Shown in pieces: positions 23,235-50,213 of a stretch of DNA of 64,000 nt. Each line of letters opens with the position of its first letter. The stretch's first letter is position 1. A program made the position numbers and the translations under genes. The stretch spans positions 7,875,001 to 7,939,000 of the forward strand of contig CM028340.1 of the NCBI GenBank assembly GCA_016647705.1. The letters are read 5' to 3'. The notes under the pieces were generated by a model, which was not told the origin of the DNA, ran no database searches, and saw only the letters and a list, made by a program, of their open reading frames with translations. The stretch is from Eucommia ulmoides. Taxonomy: Eukaryota > Streptophyta > Magnoliopsida > Garryales > Eucommiaceae.

Positions 23235-23530
23235 TTGTTCGGTCGACCTACCTGAGAAGATCGACCGACCGATGGGTGTAGGTTGGAATATGTTGAAGTC
23301 TCTAAATCGATCGATCGACTTATGGTGTAGGATTGGTCAACCTATGACTAAAATATGAACTCTCTGAATTGATAGGTCGACAGGGCGGTCGACCTATGAA
23401 AGTCTCTGAATCTTCCGGTCGACAGATACATAAGGGGCGGTCGACCTATGGCGAAGAGATTTTGTCTTGGGCTACGTTCTGAATCGGGCAATCGACCGAT
23501 GGGTATTGGTCGGTCAACCGATGGACAGTT
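23235..23530. repeat. Cluster of GGTCGACC-type palindromes
   Basis: GGTCGACC or close variants (GATCGACC, GGTCAACC) recur about ten times, several followed by TATGG or GATGG. It lies within the LTR U3 part and may be promoter-related. Confidence 0.6.
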
Positions 23531-25066
23531 TCAGAATTTGAGAATTTTATGGTTTTGATCCAAAAAGTAGCCATTTTTATGGTTAGGATATGGGAGATAT
23601 CTTATGGATTTGATGGAATTTAAGATATATGATTGATATTTTGTTATCCCTATAGATATAATTCAAGTATTTTGGATATTTTTCAATTTGGTTCGTGAAA
23701 TTCTTCCAATCCTATCTAATTGAGATTGAGAAAAAGTTTGAGGGACTAAATTAGATATTTTAAAAGATATAATTAAGTTAATTATACCAGGATTGAGTCT
23801 TTATGATATAAGGGGTCTATTGGAGTAATTATTTGTCATGAAATATTGGAACTAGCCGTTAGAGAGTTTGTTCTAATCCCATATAAATAGACCTGCATTT
23901 TTTAGGTTTCAATAATCCCATTCATTCAATTCTAAAAAGCTATTCAGTTCTAGTGTTTTCTAAGAGTGATCATTCTAAGATTATACTGAGAGTATTGTGA
24001 GAATTTTCTTGAGATTTATTCTTAAGAAATTTTGGAGTAGATTATTGCTGATTACCGACTTGAAGTTTCATTGCTTATCATTATTTATTCGGTGGATTCT
24101 AAGTGAGATCGTTCCAAACTTATTCTTTAATAAAGTATTTTATTATTATTACTTGCTTGGTGGATTGATCTTTTTGAGAAATCGTTTTTTAACTTTAAAA
24201 GTATAAAAATCTTTTAAAACAATTTTGGTAGTAATCTGATTACGTGCTCAATTTTGTGCTACCCGTATTATTTTTATAATCAGATTTTTTGTTTCCTCAC
24301 TTAATTCTATCACTAGTAATTATTGGGATATTAATTGAATTTAAATTGATTTGAGGTAGTAGAAGCTCCGAGTGAGAAGAACTTATCAATTTTATTGTAA
24401 TTGGTGAGTTGTGTGTCAGATTAGGTACTATTGGGAGTGTCTAATCAGGGGTAGCTTTGGGTTTAATCTCTCTCGGTAAAGAGATTGAGGTTTGATCTTT
24501 GCCTAAGTACAAAAAAGTTAGGTTACTCTTTTCCCTTTAAAAGAGTTAGGTGTGATTCTTCCTGATTATGATCAATTGTGAGTGAATTGTAAAGGTTCCA
24601 TCCTTACCTAGGAAAAAGATACTTGAAGTGATTTTGAGGTTTAATTCTTAGCCTAGGGTATAAAAGAATTAGATTTAATCCTTAACCTGTGAAAGGATTA
24701 GGTTAGTCTTGAGCCTGTGAAAATAAAATTGTAAAGGTTGATTCTGAGTCTCAGAAAAAAATCATTGTGTAAAAGTTTGGTTCCTACATATTTAAAGGAA
24801 TCTTAGTGATTAGTGGGTGCGACTCTCCGTAAAGTTCGGGGAATTGGATTAGCCAAGAATAGCTTGGTGAACCAATATAAATTTCTGGTGTGCTACTTTA
24901 TTTATATTTTGTTGTTTGGGTGTATACCTAGTTGATATTATATTTCCGCTGCTATAAATATAATAATTAATTTAGGATAAAATTAATTATTTAATTTTTG
25001 AAGTGTTATTATTTGATAATTTTTTATTATTACTCAATTCGCCCCCCCTCTTGGGTAGCTCACTGG

Positions 25067-26535
25067 TGACGGAATATTACGTCGCCACTTTTACCGCAAG
25101 TGTACGGGTCAAGTTTTAGTGTAGATGGGAAAGAGTAGGGGTTGTCGTATCTATAGGGATTGGTTGGGATTATTATCGAGTACCGCGATTGTCATAACCT
25201 AACTTTATTTAAGTGGTAAAAAATGATTTATAATTAATTAATACTAATACTAAGTAATTAAACTAATTATACTAATATGGAAAAGATTATCTAGGGATTA
25301 ACTTCGTTTACAAAAACGTGTTTGGTCTCGTTTAGTTTACAATAACAATGTTCGACTTATCCGACAATCTCTGTTTTGTAAACTCACTCACCATCTCTCC
25401 CGAGTGTAAGATAAGTGAATATATGACTTCGTGTCAATAAAGAAGTCCCAATCAATGTCTTAACGACACTAGGTCACATAAGTCTCGCCCCAACGTCATT
25501 GATTGCACACTTTCTAACTCCTTCCCAAGTTATTAGATCGTCGCATTATATTTACCCTAATCCAAATTCGGGGTTACCTCTACCCGAGTGTCAAACCCCG
25601 ATTTCTCACTATATCTAAACAGACATATAATAATGACAAACTGATAAACACAATCGAATAGTGAAGAACAACCATTAACAAAACACAACTTAAACAAACA
25701 ATATTTTCATAAATATTATTAATCCCTAGACAAAATCCGTTATAAACACAATCGAATAGTGAAGAACAACCATTAACAAAACACAACTTAAACAAACAAT
25801 ATTTTCATAAATATTATTAATCCCTAGACAAAATCCGTTTAGCTCATGGCCATAACCATTTATACAATGAGAAACAAGCTAAACATGCTCAACAAACTAC
25901 CGAAATTAAGAAATTAAAGAGAGAAACGAAATAAACTTAGTCATAGTCCGAAGATTTGGCTCTAAAATCATTCAACGATCGTTTCTCTTTCTTTGTAACA
26001 TGTTCTTCTCCTTCAGATTTGGTTTAGCACTCCCCAAAATACTCTCAAAATATAATGAACCCTAAGGCATCTCCCTTAGGCTCTCTCTTGGCCGAAAGAG
26101 ATGAGGGATGAATAAATAAAGAGCCAAAATATCTAAATAAATATATAATCTGTGTGCAGAGTGACCGCCGTGATGATGAGTATGTTGGCTGGGTCACGGC
26201 GTCGGCGGTGGACACGGCGATGGGATCAGAGGCCTTTCTATTCTTTACCTCCGCGGAGTTGGATCTCACCGCTGCAGCGGTGGGTTTTAGCAACATTTGG
26301 CCTTCTCTGCATCTTGACCAATGCGGCGGTGGGCTGCGGTTCTGCATTTTTCCCTTATGCTTGTTTTCCCACCATTCTTCCACTATTCTTGATCCAATTT
26401 GATCGTTTATGATCCATTTTCATGTCTTTTCACCCCTACACACCTGATTTATATAAAAATAGATAAAAACGTAATAAAACATACTCGAAAATAATAAGTC
26501 CGGTTTGAAAATAGATAGGTAAATTACACCTATCA
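25067..26535. mobile_element. 1.47-kb insertion with 8-bp direct repeat, class unclear
   Basis: The same octamer CTCACTGG flanks it at 25059-25066 and 26536-26543, and removing the insert restores the LTR end. It starts TGACGGAATATTACG and ends TACACCTATCA. No clear terminal inverted repeats and no transposase were found. The left end contains GTGTACGGGTCAAG and GTATCTATAGGGATTGG, motifs I have seen at the edge of dispersed plant repeats. The ORFs near 26045-26412 have no recognisable domain. Confidence 0.65.
25644..25839. repeat. Perfect 98-bp tandem duplication
   Basis: The segment beginning ATAAACACAATCGAATAG at 25644 repeats at 25742 with no difference that I can see. It lies inside the 25067-26535 insertion. 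The lack of divergence points to a recent event or an assembly artefact. Confidence 0.85.
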
Positions 26536-28089
26536 CTCACTGGGCCTAAAGTATCCGTATTGCAGGAAGATATAAGCGAGATGCAGAAATATTTAACTGA
26601 GCTGACAAAGGCGGTCGTTGGATTGAAGAGTTTGATGACACGCGAGCTTCATAAGCCACCGTTCGTTCGGAAGTTGTTTTTCGCGCGAGAGTCGTCCATG
26701 CAATCGGAGAGGCGGGACTTTCTATTGTCTACATTTGGCCTAGAAGTCAAAGAGGACATAAAGGATGACCCTCTCGAAGGTGATGGAGATGCGGGTTGCC
26801 CGAAGCTTGTGATGTCACTAGAGACGTTGTCTAGGGATAATTTGCAATCAATGACGATTGAGCCCTCGAATGAGATGGAAAAGAAGGTTAATTTTCGATC
26901 TAGTGGTGGGGAAGAAAGTGTGCGAAAGTTCATTTTCGAGCCCAAACTGAATCAATGCTACATTACTTTATTCATCTTTGAACGGGTTGTTAAATATCAT
27001 ACATGCTTCTTTTGTGTAATTAACATTGGGGTTCCGTTTTATTATACAATGAAGCATTGTGCGATTTTAAAAACATACAAGGTACTTGGGCGGATCTTGT
27101 AACACTTGCTCCGAGGGCATGGATCTCTGGAAATGTAAGTCTTTAATCATGCTTAGTCGTCCTTAAAATTTTCTCACGAATATCGTTGATATTCTTTTGA
27201 TTGATGATGTTGATGTAGGTCATTAATTGTATTGGTGCGAAGTTCACCCATGAGCAAAAGGTTAGACACCTTCTCGATTTCGATTGGCTATGTTGGTATT
27301 TTCCCACATATTTTGGGGGTAAACTTTATGAACATCACTCTTAGTTGGAGATGCATAGTAAATGAATACCTTAAAAAGTGAATGAATTTTTATACGTATA
27401 TATATATATTTTGGTAATTTTTACCTTACAGATAAAAATACTAGGACTAGGTAACGACAATGTGAGGGGGATGGTAAAGTCTTGGATAGGAACCAACAGT
27501 TACACCAAGGATTTTGGTGCTTGTCGGATGGTTTGACACAATAACCTGCAACTTGTTCTTTTTGTGAGAAGTTGTGAGCTTAATTTTATGATATCAACAT
27601 TGCTACTTGTTAGATTTAGTTGCCTATCACTGCGAACCAGGCACATTGGTATCTAGTGGTAGTGAATGTACATGCATCGAAGGTCTTAATTCTTGATTCG
27701 TCAGTATGCTAAAAAACATCCAGTGTCCACAAAGACAGGGCTAGACGCTTGGTAAGAAACTTAAATGGTCTAAATCTGTGATTTTAGTTTTAAAGTAGTA
27801 CATTGTTCATATGTGTTGATACTTGTCGTGTCGTACATGTAGATCAAATCCCTCCATGAGATGTGTGTAATGGTTTTTCCTTCGAATATACACAACGTCG
27901 ACATAGTGAGCCCAATAGAACTTGCAGCGTGGGCACCCCAAAACTCAAAAGATTCAGGCTTATTTCAACTTTTTTAACACAAAAAGTGTTATGTAAAAGC
28001 TTACTGACAAACACTATCAAACAACTCAAAAATCTTGTCAATCAGGGTTCGAATTTTTTGGGAAACAATCCAAGAATTAAATTTTAAAT

Positions 28090-29230
28090 TTTATCATTTA
28101 CATCAGACCGATATAAGGGAGTGTGTTATTAAGATCGTCCAGAAAAGTGATTGTCAAGATGTGTGTAAACTGCCCCAAACACACCTTACCATAAAATAAA
28201 AAAAAATTAATAATTAAAAAAATCAAACAACTCGAAAATGTACACGTAGAATTAACTTATTCCTTTTTTTACCATCATTAAATAGGTACCTTACCCCCAT
28301 TGGAATTTAGAGTAAAGTATAAAAATTTATGTTTTCATTAAATTCAATATATTTGAAAAAAAAACATACAAATATCTCGATGTAAACTAGATATTCAATT
28401 TTAGAATACAAAATGACTAGTCAAATAACCTCCGTTTTTTTGTGTACTCTATTAGCGAATTGAACTTTGAGAGCACTAAAATTTATATAAAAAATTTGAT
28501 GGAAAAAACATTAACATTTCACTTTCAAATTGCTCACCTTTTTTTAAAAAAATAAAAAATAAAAAATTGTTCAAGATAAAAAATTAAAAAATTCATATGA
28601 AACAAATTTTTTTTTTTCATTTTTACTTTACCCTGTATAGTTTAAAATAGACCCTTTAACCAATTAGAATTTAGACTAAAATGTAAAAAATATTATTTTT
28701 TCGTTAAATCTAATGGACTTGGCAAAAAAGACAAATTATCGCGACATAAACCAAATCATCAACTTTATAATACAAATTACCTACTCAAACTACTCATCTT
28801 TGTTTTAGATTTTATGTGAAACAAATATATATATATATATATTTGAAAAGGGGTGAGCAATTTGGGTGCCAAAGTTAATATTTTTGTCAATTTTTTATTT
28901 CAAGTTACAGTACTTCCTGAGACAATTCTATTTATTATAAATAAATCAAGACTAAGTTCGTTTGCATAGTTAATTTGTGGTCTAAAATTGATGGTTGGTT
29001 TACCCTAGGAATATTTTAATGTCAGTCAATTTTGTTTGATTTACCAAAAGAAAAAAATAGTAACTTTTACACGCAAAAAAATAAGGGAGAAAAGAATTAT
29101 AGGTAAAGTAAAATGTATTAAGTGTTAAACAAAAAGGTTATTATTTGATCTCACTCTTAGTATTTAGTTATTTGGCAGTTAAAAAAATAGTGAACGGATG
29201 GTTATACCCCTGTATAAATATAAGAAACCT
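28090..29230. other. No gene seen; diverged internal duplication
   Basis: Very AT-rich. Two diverged blocks around 28270-28440 and 28625-28800 share the order TAGAATTTAGA-TAAA-T-TAAAA, TTCGTTAAAT and ACATAAAC, and may be an old duplication. Confidence 0.4.
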
Positions 29231-29289
29231 AACCACAGTATTCATTTCATTTGTTCAACCCCTCTCTCGCTCTCCATTTTTCTCATTCG

Positions 29290-29321
<32 letters not shown>

Positions 29322-29830
29322 TTTAGTCGCAACTCTGCCATCACCACCGTAAAAGGTTGCCACCGCTGTGTTCTAGTTGCCCTCGATCACAGATTTGGAA
29401 TTTTCCATGAAGGTCACCATCGTCCGTCTGTTCTCCATCATTATGAAAGTCACCGTCTTCTGTCTGTTCACCATCGCCATGAAAGTCACCATTATCGCCG
29501 TCGTTCAGGTCTGTTTGCCACCGTCATCACTCACGACGAGACGTGTTCCATATCTTTGTTCGTGCTTTCTCTCTCTTTCTCTCTATTTCCAAATCTGGAA
29601 AATCACAAATCTAGAATTTTCCAGATCTGGTACGTCATTGTCCACTGAAACTTATCACCATCACCGTCGATTGTCTACTAAATAAATTGCCTATCGCCCT
29701 CGCCGTTGTTGTTTTTCGTGAGAGAGAGCCTTCACCACCACCATTCGTGACATTCGTTTGTTGTCGTTCACCATCACCATCGCCGAAAGTCGTTCGTGAC
29801 ACTGTTTGGTGAACGTTCACTTGTGGTCCA
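29231..29830. other. CT-rich tract and 36-bp imperfect repeats, no convincing gene
   Basis: A (CT)n tract spans about 29290-29316. From 29407 the unit ATGAAAGTCACC plus 24 bp repeats with a 36-bp period two to three times. The overlapping ORFs are low-complexity (His/Ser rich) and match no family that I recognise. Confidence 0.5.
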
Positions 29831-30169
29831 GATCTGAAATGTTCCGTTTGATTTGGAATGTTAAATTACCGGCCTTCGGCAATTGAAGATGAACACTAGA
29901 TCTAGAAAATCCCAAATCTTAGTTTTGTTTTTTATGAATGTTCACACTGTTACATTTTTTGTGAATGTTCATTTTGCGATTTTGGTAAATGTTTGCATCG
30001 ATTTGTTTTTCGTAGATCTTAGAGTTTTGTTTTTTAATATTTTTGATTTGTTGTTGTTGGTTTGCACCTAAGAAATATTTCAGATATGAAAATTTTTAGA
30101 TCAGGAACACATTTCGCCGATTCAGATCTGGTTTGATTTGTTGTTCTTTTGCTTATTTTGTTTGTTCTT

Positions 30170-30360
30170 TGTGAATGTTCATATCGGTATGTTTTGGTGA
30201 AAGTATATATTGGTGTGTTTTGGTGAAAATACACATCGATGTGTTTTGTTGTTTTGGTGAAAATACACATCGATGTCTTTTGTAAATGTTCATATTGGTA
30301 TATTTTGGTGAGTGTTCATATTGATGTGTTTTCGGTGTGTTTTGGTGAGAATTGTAAACA
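30170..30360. repeat. Short tandem repeats around TTTTGGTGAAAATACACATC
   Basis: Variants of a 27-40-bp unit, with TGTTTTGGTGA followed by AATACACATCGATG or TGTTCATATTG, recur about six times. Shadow ORFs arise on the - strand. Confidence 0.7.
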
Positions 30361-30506
30361 TTCACAACAACATAATTAGTCTATAAACATGTATTAAATA
30401 TTTTAAAATAGCAAATAAAATTATGAATATTCACATTTTGTTATATTTTACAGAATGACATTTTATGTAAATTATAAAGAAAAATTATGGTAAAAAAACA
30501 AAGGAT

Positions 30507-32405
30507 TTTTTTTTTTTTGTTACATTGGAGGAGATGTAAACCTAGGCAAGCCTAACTTCGATTTTCATCTCCGAAAACAGAATATCAAACATAAAAACAG
30601 GAGGGTTGCTAATGAATATAAACTCTTCTTTTCCTTCATAGCCTTTGTATGCTAGAAAATAAACACACTTATTGTTTTTAGGATTAACATGTCGGATCAG
30701 GTAGTCATGCTCTTTCAACATTCTCTTACAATCCTCAATCTGTCGCTTAAATTTGTGATTGCCCGAACAATCTAGTTGAATTAACTTGATCACTTCCACG
30801 GAGTCGGTCTCCACTATAACTTTATTGTATCCTTCATTGATCACCACAATAATTCACTCATAAACTCCTCTAATTTTAGCTTCCAGTCTGCCACAATTTG
30901 GAATAGAACATTTGAAATCAAATTTCCAGGCTCCTAAGTGGTCTCGAAAAAGGCCTCCAAAACTTCCGGCTCCATTTTGACTCTTGACACATTCATCAGT
31001 GTTTAGCTTGAAAAAACCTGCACTAGGAGTAACCCAATTATCCTGATAATCTTCAAAAGGGTTATTGGGATTACTCTGAGGACAGAAAGAAAGTATAAGA
31101 TCCTTTTGTAAACAATAAATTTTTTGGATTGTTACAAAAGGATCTTGTTTAATATTTTCTATAGATTCTTTATTTCTATCATTCTAAATTTTCCAAATAA
31201 TAACAGCAAAAAGATAAAAATAATGAGGGTTCAGAGACTTCTTTGTCGAATTGTAACAGATCCAATTAAGAAATTATTCTTCTCGGAAAACGCTAAGATG
31301 TTCTTCAGCCACAAAATATGTCGAGATCCTTTTTGCTTTTATGCAGGACCTCAACGCATGTTCAGCAGTTTCACTGGTATCATTATACCTTTGGCATATA
31401 GCTGAGCCATCATTGGACCATTTAACCCTTAGACTATTTGTCATCATACGACTATGAAATATCAGTCATATCAAAATTTTGAAATTCTGAGGCACTTTAA
31501 GCTTCCATATCCAAACCCATTTTTTATTTCTCAATTGAGTATCATCTATTTTCAAGAAATTATAACTAGATTTCAGTGTGAAAATATCTGAATTTTCATG
31601 AGCCTATATGACCTTATCTTCTTGGAGAAATAAAGGAGAGTTCATTTTAAGAATTTAATTTTTAATATTGTCATCAATAATGTGTAGAATTGACAGTAGA
31701 AACCAATTACCATTATCATCAATTATGTCCGCCACTTTAAGGTCCCAATTATTTTGTAAAGTATCATCCCCAATAGGTTTATCCCCACACCACCAATCAT
31801 TTCACAAGTTAATTTTAACACTATTTCCAACTTTACATTTAATACAAATAGTTAGAGAATTTTTGGCTTTACAAATATCTTTCCAAAGATGGGAACCTTT
31901 CACATAATCATTTACGAATTAGAACTTCCTTCTATCTTATATTTAGATTTTATAATCTTAGTCCAAAATCTATCTTCATTAGCAAGAATATTTCATCCCA
32001 ATTTGTTCAAATAAGCATCATTAAGGTTTCTCATTTTTTTAATACCTAGACCTCCGTCTTCTTTATCTCTACAAATCGATTCCCAATTTAAGAGATGGTA
32101 TTTTCTCGACTCATCCATATCTCTCCATAAGAATTTTCTATTCATTATATATATTCCTAAGCAAAATGGAAGTTTGCATGACATAGTTAAGAATAGCAGC
32201 AGTAACCGTTTTAACCAAAAGAGATCTCGAGATAGAAATTTAGTTTTCCAAGAAATCATTCTCTTTTGAACTTTTTCAATTAAACTTTTGTAGAGATTTT
32301 TATTATTTCTATCGTTGATCAAGTTTGCTTCAACCCCGAAATGGAAGGGTAAAATGGTAAATTCATAAGAATCAGGTTTATCTAAACTTTTTTGACACAA
32401 AACCG
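30507..32405 (-). pseudogene. L1-type LINE, 3' part (RT thumb and RNase H), 5' truncated
   Basis: From right to left, 31993-32400 encodes the end of an L1-type RT: LYKSLIEKVQKRMISWKTKF, RKYHLLNWESICRDKEDGGL and GIKKMRNLNDAYLNKLG. Farther left comes a zinc-binding-like region with stops, then a plant LINE RNase H: GFFKLNTDE, GAGSFGGLFRDHLGAWKFDF, a stop, then VIVETDSVEVIKLIQ and HVNPKNNKCVYFLA (30542-30847). A T run at about 30508-30521 on the + strand is consistent with its poly(A) tail. The copy ends abruptly near 32405, as 5'-truncated LINEs do. It is not functional. Confidence 0.85.
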
Positions 32406-32819
32406 TAATCTAAAAACAAGCCCAGTTCCACATCATTACGTACAGAACACTATCAAAGAGCCCAAAAATGAAGATCAGATAAGCCAAATTCCACATCAAT
32501 CCGTAAACAACACTAACGAAACTGTTCAAGTGATTCTCTCTCTCTCTCTCTCTCTCTGAAGGTATTTTCGGATTCACGTTAATCGATTTAGGGTATTGTT
32601 ATGTTAATTTATGTGTTCTTGCTGAGCATTTGAAGTACCATTTGTTGTTTTTTAGGAGCATTCTTAATTTCGTGGATAATAAAGCTGAAAATTCATCAAG
32701 TATCATCATATTTGATTCTGAATTCATGTTGGATGTTTTTTTTTTTGTGTTTTTGCGCACTTTCGTCCAGCATTTGAGTTGCTTTCCGGCTGCATGAGGC
32801 TGAAAGATGTATTTCATTC
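32406..32819 (+). promoter_or_regulatory. Upstream region and likely 5' UTR of the CemA-like gene
   Basis: A CT repeat at 32535-32558, common in plant 5' UTRs, precedes the start codon by about 260 bp. No TATA box was picked confidently. A short imperfect duplication (AAGCC-A-TTCCACATCA) occurs at 32418-32510. Confidence 0.35.
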
Positions 32820-47151
<14,332 letters not shown>

Positions 47152-47972
47152 ATCCATTATTTTCCCAAAAATATGGAAACAGAACTGTTCTCAGTTTTTT
47201 AGAACAATTTTTTGGAACACATGAAAATAGATATTTTTTTGTTCCCATATTTCTGTTTGTTTGGAGCTCTTTTGGGAACAGAAACATACATTTTGGAAGA
47301 AAAACAAAAACACGAAACATGCAGCGCCTGTTTACTGCTTATACTCCTTGTAGAGAGGCTTCTTTTCATCTGCAAATAGTGGTTTACTACTCGAAAACCA
47401 GGTATACATCGATCTCTCTTAATACTTAAAAACCCGTTTGGCAAAACCCCAAATTGGGGTTTCAAAAATCCAAAATTGCTTTGTATGGTTTGGAGCGTCC
47501 AAACGCTGCCCTCAACGTGTATTATTTAGAACAAGAAGTGCATCTGTGGATCTTATATCTATGATCAGACCTTGAATGTGTACTTGCACTTCAAATATTT
47601 TTTCACCTTATATGTATATGAAATTGAGATTTTTTGTTATTTCCGAAACTACCCTTGTATTCGATTGTTTTTGTCCTCATATTCCCGAATTTGCCCTTGT
47701 TTTCAAATTTTATTGTTAATTTTGCTATTGTTGGAGGGTTGATATTAATTGATGTAATGGTTGTTATGATGTGTAATATTGTACAATATAAACAAATTAC
47801 AATTTTTAGATCGACTGTTTTTAGTTGCAAGTTGCCTTGGGTGGTCTTTTGGCGATTCTGTTATAGACTTACGTTTTTATCCTCGTAAAACCTAGAAAAT
47901 GAATTGAAATTTTGAGAATATTATGTTGTCTAACTTGAATCCGAAAATTTGAAATCATTATATATGTATACA
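47152..47972. other. 3' flank of the CemA-like gene, no gene seen
   Basis: Likely holds the 3' UTR. The stretch 47155-47330 is rich in GGAACAGAAAC/TTCTGTTTG blocks resembling the MITE-like sequences at 54874 and 61860. No clear poly(A) signal was chosen. Confidence 0.4.
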
Positions 47973-48145
47973 CTAGTTTTTACCGGTGCCTAAAGGTACT
48001 ATTTAAAATTGGATCAATTATAAAATACATCTCTATCAACAAATCAACTTGAAAATTGAATCGTATGGAAAAATGTTTAGGCCATTTTTTTTTTATTGAA
48101 TTGAGAATTTTCAGTAAAAAAATCAAATACAATAATTTTAAAAAA

Positions 48146-49750
48146 TTACAATAAATATTCCAAGTAAACAATATTTGTCGTAGATAAAGATCCATCTTCG
48201 GAGAGAAGTACATTTAATCGATCAAATGATATACATCTTGATAAGGCCACGTATAGTTGACCATAACTAAAAAACAGTGTAATCAAATCAATTCTAACAA
48301 ATTTCACTAATTGTTCTTCTAATTTATTTATTGTCATAGCATATGCTAAATGAAATGGGAACTAATACTTTGTCATTTAAAAGGGAAATTCAAAAGACAA
48401 TTGCGTCAAGGATATTCTTGGAATAAATGAAATTTTTTTTGCTTTTCCCTCGGTTTAAATTTGAGCTCCAATTATACATGAAGTGCACCTGCCAACCATT
48501 AATCGTGTGTTATTAGAAAGTCTATCATTGGTGTGATATTTTTTAATAACATAATTGGACATCCAATTTTCAAATCTAACTTGAACGAAAGTAATCTTAG
48601 AAGATCTAAAGAATTCAAGTACTCATTAGGATAACGATCCGTAATTTAAAGATCGACTCCATCATTTTCAGATATTTCGTCCACAGTCAGATATGTGATC
48701 GTTTCTCAAGAAAAATATCGAAAGAGACTGGATTTATAACATCGACATCGTCATTTCTTACAGAAAGAACAAAACGTTCGGTTAGAAATATAGGGATAAC
48801 AATACCGGATGTATCTAGATGTGAATAAACCAAAGATATTAGTTCACTCACATTACGACACTTGCATATAGTTGACGACAATTATACGATTTCAGGCAGA
48901 TCACTTCTAACCTGTTTTTTTTTTTTTTAAATATTAATGAATAATTTAGTCCGAATATCTATATAAGGAATCTATTACAAAAGAATTAATATTAAAAATG
49001 TTTAAAATCAAGTATTACTTAAAGTAAATATCTCGAAAATGTTGCATTTTCAATGTTAGTATTGTTTAGGAGCATGTTCAAATGCAAGGTTAAGACATGT
49101 ATGTCTTTATAAAGGAATGAACGTCTCAACGACACAACCACAATTTGTTGACGAACACATTTAGGTATAACAAGCAAAATTTGGCGAAAGTCTTCTCCAA
49201 GAACAACAATGATACCCCCAAATGTCTTTGGGTTACCACAAATATCTTGTAGCATACAGTCCATGAACTCAACGCAGTACTCATGTTGCATCGAAATTTC
49301 ATCCCAAATAATTAACTTTGCCTCTCTAAATAATTTTGCATGCAACAATTGTTTACTCAAATGACAAATTGAATTATCAAGAATGTCCAAAAGAATACAA
49401 AATGTGAAATATGCAGTTCAACCTCCTTCAAGTAATAGAGGTGCAATATCAGACGATGTCATAATAACAACAATATGATCAAGATTACGAGATTTTTGTT
49501 ACTATGATATTATATAGAAATGTCTTTCTCGTACTAGTATCACCATTTAAAAAGAATATTTTCCTTGATTTTCAAACAATGATGAAGTCATTGCTTCGTA
49601 TGCAACATAGTGGCCTTTATTAAGATGATCAATATTACTTATGCAACCTCTCAACTCACTAACTTCAATCTTCTCTACACCACTTAAACCACTCAAATCA
49701 TCCAATGCCTTAAGGATGCGTTTGGGTAAGGGATTTGATTTGTTCAAAGG
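48146..49750 (-). pseudogene. Pif1/Helitron-type DNA helicase (broken)
   Basis: Leftward order: GVEKIEVSELRGCISNIDHL, with KGHYVAYEAMTSSLFENQGK (49547-49747). Then in a shifted frame NGDTSTRKTFLYNI, the Walker A site with two of its usual Gly residues changed. Then [20 protein letters not shown] (Walker B DE) and [19 protein letters not shown]. Then [14 protein letters not shown] with several stops, and finally MTINK and [10 protein letters not shown] (motif VI). Such helicases unwind DNA during Helitron transposition. Stops, frameshifts and an adjoining MITE-like insertion show loss of function. Confidence 0.8.
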
Positions 49751-50213
49751 ATTTAATTTTTTTTTTTACAAATCTCTTGTTTGAGTTTTTATCAGAAGGA
49801 ATATGTAATATCATTTACAAATCCATCCAAAGAGGAATTTCTAACTCATTTCTTCTGCATTTCAGATTCGGCCACCACCGTCGCTGACCACCGCCATCCT
49901 TGACCACCGCTGTCGTCGCCGACCACCGCTGTTCCCAACCCCTATCGCCACCCGCCATCGTCAACCACGACAGTGATGGTGGTTATCTTAGGAGGAAGAT
50001 GAAAAGAAAATATATAATAGTCCTTTAAAATCAATGGTTTCTAAATTACATTTATAAATATTTTACTTATCCAAATAAGGGAATTATAAAATTACACGAT
50101 TAAATTTTTTACCTAAAATAGTTATCCAAATAAGGAATTTGTAAATAATAGAATTTCAAAATTCAAGATTCTAAAATCTTATCATTTACAAATTCCTTTC
50201 CCAAACACAACCT
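49713..50213. mobile_element. MITE-like insertion in the helicase region
   Basis: The left end GCGTTTGGGTAAGGGATTTG and the reverse complement of the right end GTGTTTGGGAAAGGAATTTG are inverted repeats of about 20 bp. The interior has a GC-rich cluster of GACCACCGC units (49870-49990). The target duplication was not resolved. Confidence 0.55.

Larger units (their letters stand above)
22975..26552 (+). repeat. Copia-type LTR (probable solo LTR) inside the Ulp1-like gene, itself interrupted
   Basis: The segment starts GTTAAATTTTTACTC and ends at GGGCCTAA. Just before the end is CAATTCGCCCCCCCTCTTGG, a typical right end of copia-type LTRs. A TATATAAATAG box (about 23879) could be its promoter. 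The left part holds several GGTCGACC-type motifs. The exact ends and target duplication are not settled. It carries the 25067-26535 insertion. Confidence 0.45.
21645..27990 (+). pseudogene. Decayed Ulp1-like (peptidase C48) gene, multi-exon
   Basis: Such proteins cleave SUMO-like substrates; in plants many are TE-associated. The first block (21645) follows an AAG acceptor and reads RLTINAMLDVIEPLTEPQRV and AVSEMGFGGVLQIKLKN. After a frameshift it reads VGRFDLVSCSLTAHGRKLEI and VHHIFGISYEG, with a TAG at about 21986. Later blocks are YLHALNPVDTIANRNWTTFT (22090), FYFDHF (22332) and a coiled segment DISEMQKYLTELTKAVVGLK (26566 on). The protease core is recognisable: HWYLVVVN (His at 27654), VLILDS (Asp at 27695) and APQNSKDSGLF (27935-27962), where the usual catalytic Cys of the DCG motif is Ser. 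Frameshifts, stops and a 3.6-kb insertion show it is dead. Confidence 0.7.

Noticed and set aside
26045-26412. Three overlapping ORFs in the 25067-26535 insertion
   Set aside because: Mutually overlapping on both strands, with no known domain; probably due to a locally GC-rich stretch.
26560-27102. 180-aa ORF as an independent intact gene
   Set aside because: It starts at a TTG codon just before an AG acceptor and continues the Ulp1-like gene; its end runs into an intron. Counted as an exon of the pseudogene.
29145-29685. Two overlapping ORFs of 167 and 102 aa
   Set aside because: They cover a CT microsatellite and 36-bp repeats; no family resemblance and no splice context.
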